In this document: piece by piece, positions 61,055 to 64,000 of the stretch
How the letters are laid out: each line of letters opens with the position of its first letter
Position numbering within the stretch: the stretch's first letter is position 1
Assembly: GCF_900209925.1 (NCBI RefSeq)
Contig: NZ_LT907978.1
Coordinates: forward strand, 1,113,219 to 1,177,218
Length of the DNA: 64,000 nt
Reading direction: 5' to 3'
From: Anaerobutyricum hallii
GTDB lineage: Bacteria > Bacillota > Clostridia > Lachnospirales > Lachnospiraceae
Made by a program: the position numbers and the translations under genes
Notes under the pieces: model-generated
Databases searched by the model: none
Told to the model about the DNA's origin: nothing
The model's input: the letters and a program-made list of their open reading frames with translations, nothing else

Positions 61055-61879
61055 ATGAAAAACGAAAAAAAGATCAAAGTGCTAGTAGCAGATAATTCAG
61101 AATTTGCCCGAAATAATTTAAAAAAATTTTTAGAAAATAATGAAAAAATACAGTTGTTAAATATTGCAGATAACGGAAAAGATGCTTACCGAGTCATTAT
61201 TGATGAAGTTCCGGATATTGTTCTTATTGATGTTATCTTACCAGTTATGGACGGATTTACTGTTATTGAAAAAACAAATGGAAACAGAAGTATTAAGAAA
61301 AAACCGATATTTATCGTCATTTCCTCTATGGGAAATCAATCAATGGTAGAATATGCCTGTAAATTAGGAGTACATTATTATATAATGAAGCCTTATAATT
61401 TAGACAGTGTGATACACCGTATTTTTCAGGCAATGCTTGTACGAAGAAAAGCAGAGCTGCAAATAAAGGAAAAAGAGAGAAGATATGCGATGCAGAAATA
61501 TGGCATGAATCAATATACGGAAAATACATTGGAAAATGATGTGACACATATTATAAGAGAAATCGGTATACCGGCTCACATCAAAGGATACCAATATATA
61601 AGAGAAGCGATTATGATGACAGTAAATGATATCAATCTATTGAATTATATTACAAAGCTTCTCTATCCAACAATTGCTAAAAAGTATAAAACAACTTCAA
61701 GCAGCGTAGAGAGAGCAATCCGTCATGCAATCGAGGTAGCATGGAACAAGGGGCAGATTGATGTTCTTGAAGATATGTTTGGCTATACGATTAGTGCAGG
61801 AAAAGGAAAACCAACAAACTCGGAATTTATTGCACTTATCGCAGATAAACTACGATTAGAATATAGAATGAATGCATAA
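61055..61879 (+). CDS. Spo0A-type response regulator, second tandem copy
   Basis: The 274-residue protein has the same two domains as the first copy, and its DNA-binding domain is highly similar ([18 protein letters not shown] near residue 220). The receiver keeps the phospho-acceptor Asp59 ([13 protein letters not shown]) and Lys112 (IMKPYNLDS), but the acidic pair reads Asp13-Asn14 ([10 protein letters not shown]) and the switch Thr is Ser90. This suggests weakened or altered phosphorylation. The start 61055 is best spaced from GGGGAGG (9 nt); ATG 61049 is an in-frame alternative. It is probably co-transcribed with the first copy. Confidence 0.9.
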   Translation: MKNEKKIKVLVADNSEFARNNLKKFLENNEKIQLLNIADNGKDAYRVIIDEVPDIVLIDVILPVMDGFTVIEKTNGNRSIKKKPIFIVISSMGNQSMVEYACKLGVHYYIMKPYNLDSVIHRIFQAMLVRRKAELQIKEKERRYAMQKYGMNQYTENTLENDVTHIIREIGIPAHIKGYQYIREAIMMTVNDINLLNYITKLLYPTIAKKYKTTSSSVERAIRHAIEVAWNKGQIDVLEDMFGYTISAGKGKPTNSEFIALIADKLRLEYRMNA

Positions 61880-61943
61880 TTAAACTAGGGGAGACAAAAA
61901 AAGAAGAATTCTCTTTCCTGTTCTTTAACGAAAGAAATCGTAA

Positions 61944-61972
61944 TTGTATAGCTATTTCTTTTATGTTATGAT
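61944..61972 (+). promoter_or_regulatory. Promoter of glgA
   Basis: TTGTAT at 61944-61949 and TATGAT at 61967-61972 with 17 bp between. Confidence 0.6.
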
Positions 61973-62029
61973 GTTAGGGTCAAAAGGTATTTTGCCTTAC
62001 TAAAAATAAAAAACAGGATGGAGAAAACT

Positions 62030-63466
62030 ATGAAGAAGATACTATTTGCCAGTGCAGAATGTGATCCGTTTGTAAAGACAGGAGGATTAGGTGCAGTAGT
62101 CGGCTCTCTGCCAAAGCAGTTAAATCATAAAAAATATGATGTAAGGGTTGTTTTACCGGGGTATCATTGTATTGATAAAAAGTGGCGTGATCAGATGGAA
62201 ACGGTTGTGACTTTTCCTATGTATCTTGGCTGGAGAATGCAGACAGTGACCGTAAAAACATTAAGTTATGAAGGAATTATTTATTATTTCATTGAAAATA
62301 ACTTTTATTTTTGCGGAGATTCCCCATATTATGACATGTGGGTAGATATAGAGAAGTTCAGTTATTTTTCTAAAGCAGTACTTGAGATGTTATCCTATCT
62401 TGATTTTGAACCGGATATTATTCATTGCCACGACTGGCAGTCTTCTTTAGTGCCGGTATTTTTAAAAGCATTTTATTGTGCCGACCCATTTTATCGTAAT
62501 ATTAAAACTGTGATGACAATACATAATTTAAAGTTTCAGGGAATTACGGAAATCGACCGTTTAAAAGATATAACCGGTCTTCCTGACGATATGTTTACTT
62601 ACGACAAACTAGAATATAATAATTCGGCAAATCTTTTAAAAGGTGGACTTGTTTTTGCAGATAAGATCACAACAGTAAGTAAAACATATGCGGAGGAGAT
62701 TAAACAGCCAGAATATGGAGAAGGATTAGATAGTGTGCTACAGCATAGAAGTGATGATCTTTGCGGAATTGTCAACGGAATTGATTATGATATCTATAAT
62801 CCTTCTACAGATGAATACATTCCTTGCCATTATGATGATAAAACCTTTGATAAAGGAAAGAAAAAGAATAAAGCATCTCTTCAGGCAAAAACAGGTCTTC
62901 CAAAGAAGAGAACAGCATTTACATTAGGAATTGTTTCAAGATTGACTGAACAGAAAGGCTTTGCACTCTTTTCTTATATGATGGAACGTCTCATGAAGAA
63001 GCCGGTACAGCTTTACGTATTAGGCGATGGGGAAGAGGAATATCGAAATATGTTTCTTTCCTATCAGGAACAGTATCCGGATAAAGTATATGTACAATTA
63101 GACTATACCGATGAAATGGCAAAATACATCTATGCTGGCTGTGATGCGATATTAATGCCATCACGCTTTGAACCATGTGGACTTTGTCAGCTTATGTCCC
63201 TTCGTTACGGAGCAGTTCCGATCATAAGAAAGACAGGAGGTCTTAAAGATACCGTAAGCATCTATAATCCAAAGAGCAAAACAGGAACAGGTTTTGGATT
63301 TACAGATTATAATGCGGAAGCCTTTTTAGATGCAATTCTTGCAGCCTTAGATGTTTATAAAAAGAATCCAGAAGAATGGAAAAACCTTACTGCAAAAGGA
63401 ATGAGGAAAAACTATTCATGGAAAGCATCTTCCAGAAAATACGAAAAATTATATTCTGATTTGTAG
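62030..63466 (+). CDS. glgA: Glycogen synthase (ADP-glucose type, GT5)
   Basis: Adds glucose from ADP-glucose to alpha-1,4-glucan. The 478-residue protein has KKILFASAECDPFVKTGGLG at residue 2 with the KTGGL nucleotide-binding motif, HCHDWQSSLVPVFL near 132, and the C-terminal domain with GIVSRLTEQKGFALF near 302, MPSRFEPCGLCQLMSLRYG near 382 and RKTGGLKDTV near 405. Start at 62030 has GGATGGAG 6 nt upstream; 62018 is an in-frame alternative. Its last codons fall inside the palindrome that follows, so the C-terminus SDL is encoded by the repeat end. Confidence 0.93.
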   Translation: MKKILFASAECDPFVKTGGLGAVVGSLPKQLNHKKYDVRVVLPGYHCIDKKWRDQMETVVTFPMYLGWRMQTVTVKTLSYEGIIYYFIENNFYFCGDSPYYDMWVDIEKFSYFSKAVLEMLSYLDFEPDIIHCHDWQSSLVPVFLKAFYCADPFYRNIKTVMTIHNLKFQGITEIDRLKDITGLPDDMFTYDKLEYNNSANLLKGGLVFADKITTVSKTYAEEIKQPEYGEGLDSVLQHRSDDLCGIVNGIDYDIYNPSTDEYIPCHYDDKTFDKGKKKNKASLQAKTGLPKKRTAFTLGIVSRLTEQKGFALFSYMMERLMKKPVQLYVLGDGEEEYRNMFLSYQEQYPDKVYVQLDYTDEMAKYIYAGCDAILMPSRFEPCGLCQLMSLRYGAVPIIRKTGGLKDTVSIYNPKSKTGTGFGFTDYNAEAFLDAILAALDVYKKNPEEWKNLTAKGMRKNYSWKASSRKYEKLYSDL

Positions 63467-63621
63467 ATTTGATGTAGACGAAAAAAGAAAGAATACCATA
63501 TCCCATCTGCTCTGTAGTCGCTATATTTAAGATGCTCGTCCGCATCTTAAATACAGCGACTACAGAGCAGATGGGATGTATTATTTTTTTCTTTTTTCGT
63601 CTACACCAAATCTACAAATCA
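63456..63621. repeat. Solo palindromic element, class I, almost perfectly self-complementary
   Basis: Unlike the other class I hairpins, both strands of the core carry the CTGCTCTGTAGTCGC version (left) and its exact complement (right), so the usual internal loop is missing. It looks like the left half of a left hairpin joined to the right half of a right hairpin. The palindrome extends to CTGATTTGTAGATTTG and its complement, including the stop codons of both flanking genes. It lies between convergent glgA and rqcH. Confidence 0.85.
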
Positions 63622-64000
63622 GAAATTTCTTTGATACTGCTGATATCCGGATCAATGAGCATAGAGTAATTTGTATGATAAATGACGTATCCTGGTTTTG
63701 CCTGAGGCGGTTTCTTTAAGTTTCGTCGTTCGGTGTAATCAACCTCAACTTTCGGAGCATTTTTCCCTTTAGAGTAGTGAGCGGCAAGTCTTGCGGCCTC
63801 TTCGTAGGTGCGGTCAGGAAGTTCATTTGCGGTTCCGAGCTTTACGATGACGTGGGAACCTGCCATTTTCTTAGCATGAAACCACATATCTTTTCCGTTA
63901 GCGAATTTAAAAGATAATTCGTCGTTCTGGAAGTTATTTTTTCCGACATACATATGGAATCCGTCAGAAGAAATATAGTGAAGCGGTTTACTTTTGCCCT
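63612..64000 (-). CDS. rqcH: NFACT-family protein, C-terminal part (RqcH-like)
   Basis: Only the last 129 codons are in the window; the gene continues past 64000. The sequence GKSKPLHYISSDGFHMYVGK and then FANGKDMWFHAKKMAGSHVI match the NFACT-R (DUF814) RNA-binding domain of RqcH/Rqc2/FbpA proteins, which act in ribosome-associated quality control by C-terminal alanine tailing. The end PGYVIYHTNYSMLIDPD is typical. It is convergent with glgA. Confidence 0.88.
   Translation of the reverse strand, partial: GKSKPLHYISSDGFHMYVGKNNFQNDELSFKFANGKDMWFHAKKMAGSHVIVKLGTANELPDRTYEEAARLAAHYSKGKNAPKVEVDYTERRNLKKPPQAKPGYVIYHTNYSMLIDPDISSIKEISDL

Noticed and set aside
1-64000. CRISPR array or prophage
   Set aside because: The repeats are palindromic, widely spaced and unequal; there are no regular spacers, cas genes, integrase or structural phage genes.

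Overview
The window looks like a chromosomal segment from a low-GC, anaerobic, spore-forming Firmicute of the class Clostridia, most likely Lachnospiraceae (an Anaerobutyricum/Eubacterium hallii-like gut organism). This is inferred from the A/T-rich sequence, the SCIFF ranthipeptide locus, the ispH-rpsA fusion, spo0A, pta plus ferredoxin-linked arylpyruvate oxidation, and a split purine (AICAR transformylase / IMP cyclohydrolase) pair. No phage, plasmid, CRISPR array or intact transposase gene is visible.

Layout. 0-6 kb: a CDP-glycerol glycerophosphotransferase-like protein, a membrane protein with a zinc-metalloprotease motif, a repeat-bearing membrane-anchored protein, pta and glycerol dehydrogenase. 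6.7-14 kb: sbcC/sbcD, an EamA transporter, a CYTH protein and a lipoprotein. 14-16 kb: the last two steps of IMP synthesis. 17-21 kb: a beta-helix secreted protein, aroA and tyrA. 21-28 kb: an EF-G paralogue with an HD hydrolase, then ACT protein-hom and lysC (aspartate pathway), and dCMP deaminase. 28-30 kb: infC-rpmI-rplT with an attenuating leader. 30-32 kb: a glucosaminidase, an SH3-like protein and two identical tRNA-Leu cassettes. 32-37 kb: the SCIFF locus (TIGR04086-like membrane protein, seven-cysteine peptide, radical-SAM maturase), recJ and a HAD phosphatase. 37-43 kb: apt, an RpiR regulator, a HI0933-type flavoprotein, cmk and ispH-rpsA. 43-48 kb: PAP2, a YerC-like repressor and iorA-iorB-paaK. 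48-52 kb: a regulator and a secreted Ig-like protein that each appear split by a frameshift. 52-60 kb: amidohydrolase, aminotransferase, AMP-forming ligase, an unknown protein and a sodium/solute symporter. 60-64 kb: two tandem Spo0A paralogues, glgA and the 3' end of rqcH.

The most striking feature is not a protein. At least eight intergenic sites carry large palindromic elements. Five are complete or nearly complete composites of about 430-710 bp: two roughly 130-bp hairpins face each other around an interior that is itself an inverted repeat. One is cut by the window start and two are single hairpins. The hairpin core sequences are conserved while the flanking stem arms vary with compensatory changes, so base-pairing itself appears to be maintained. 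Six of the seven fully visible sites separate convergent genes, and the A-rich/T-rich ends suit bidirectional transcription termination. A second, separate family (about 181 bp, three consecutive hairpins) sits directly upstream of both yerC and the first spo0A. A 61-bp hairpin repeat occurs twice more. All product calls come from reading the translations and recalling family features; no database search was run.
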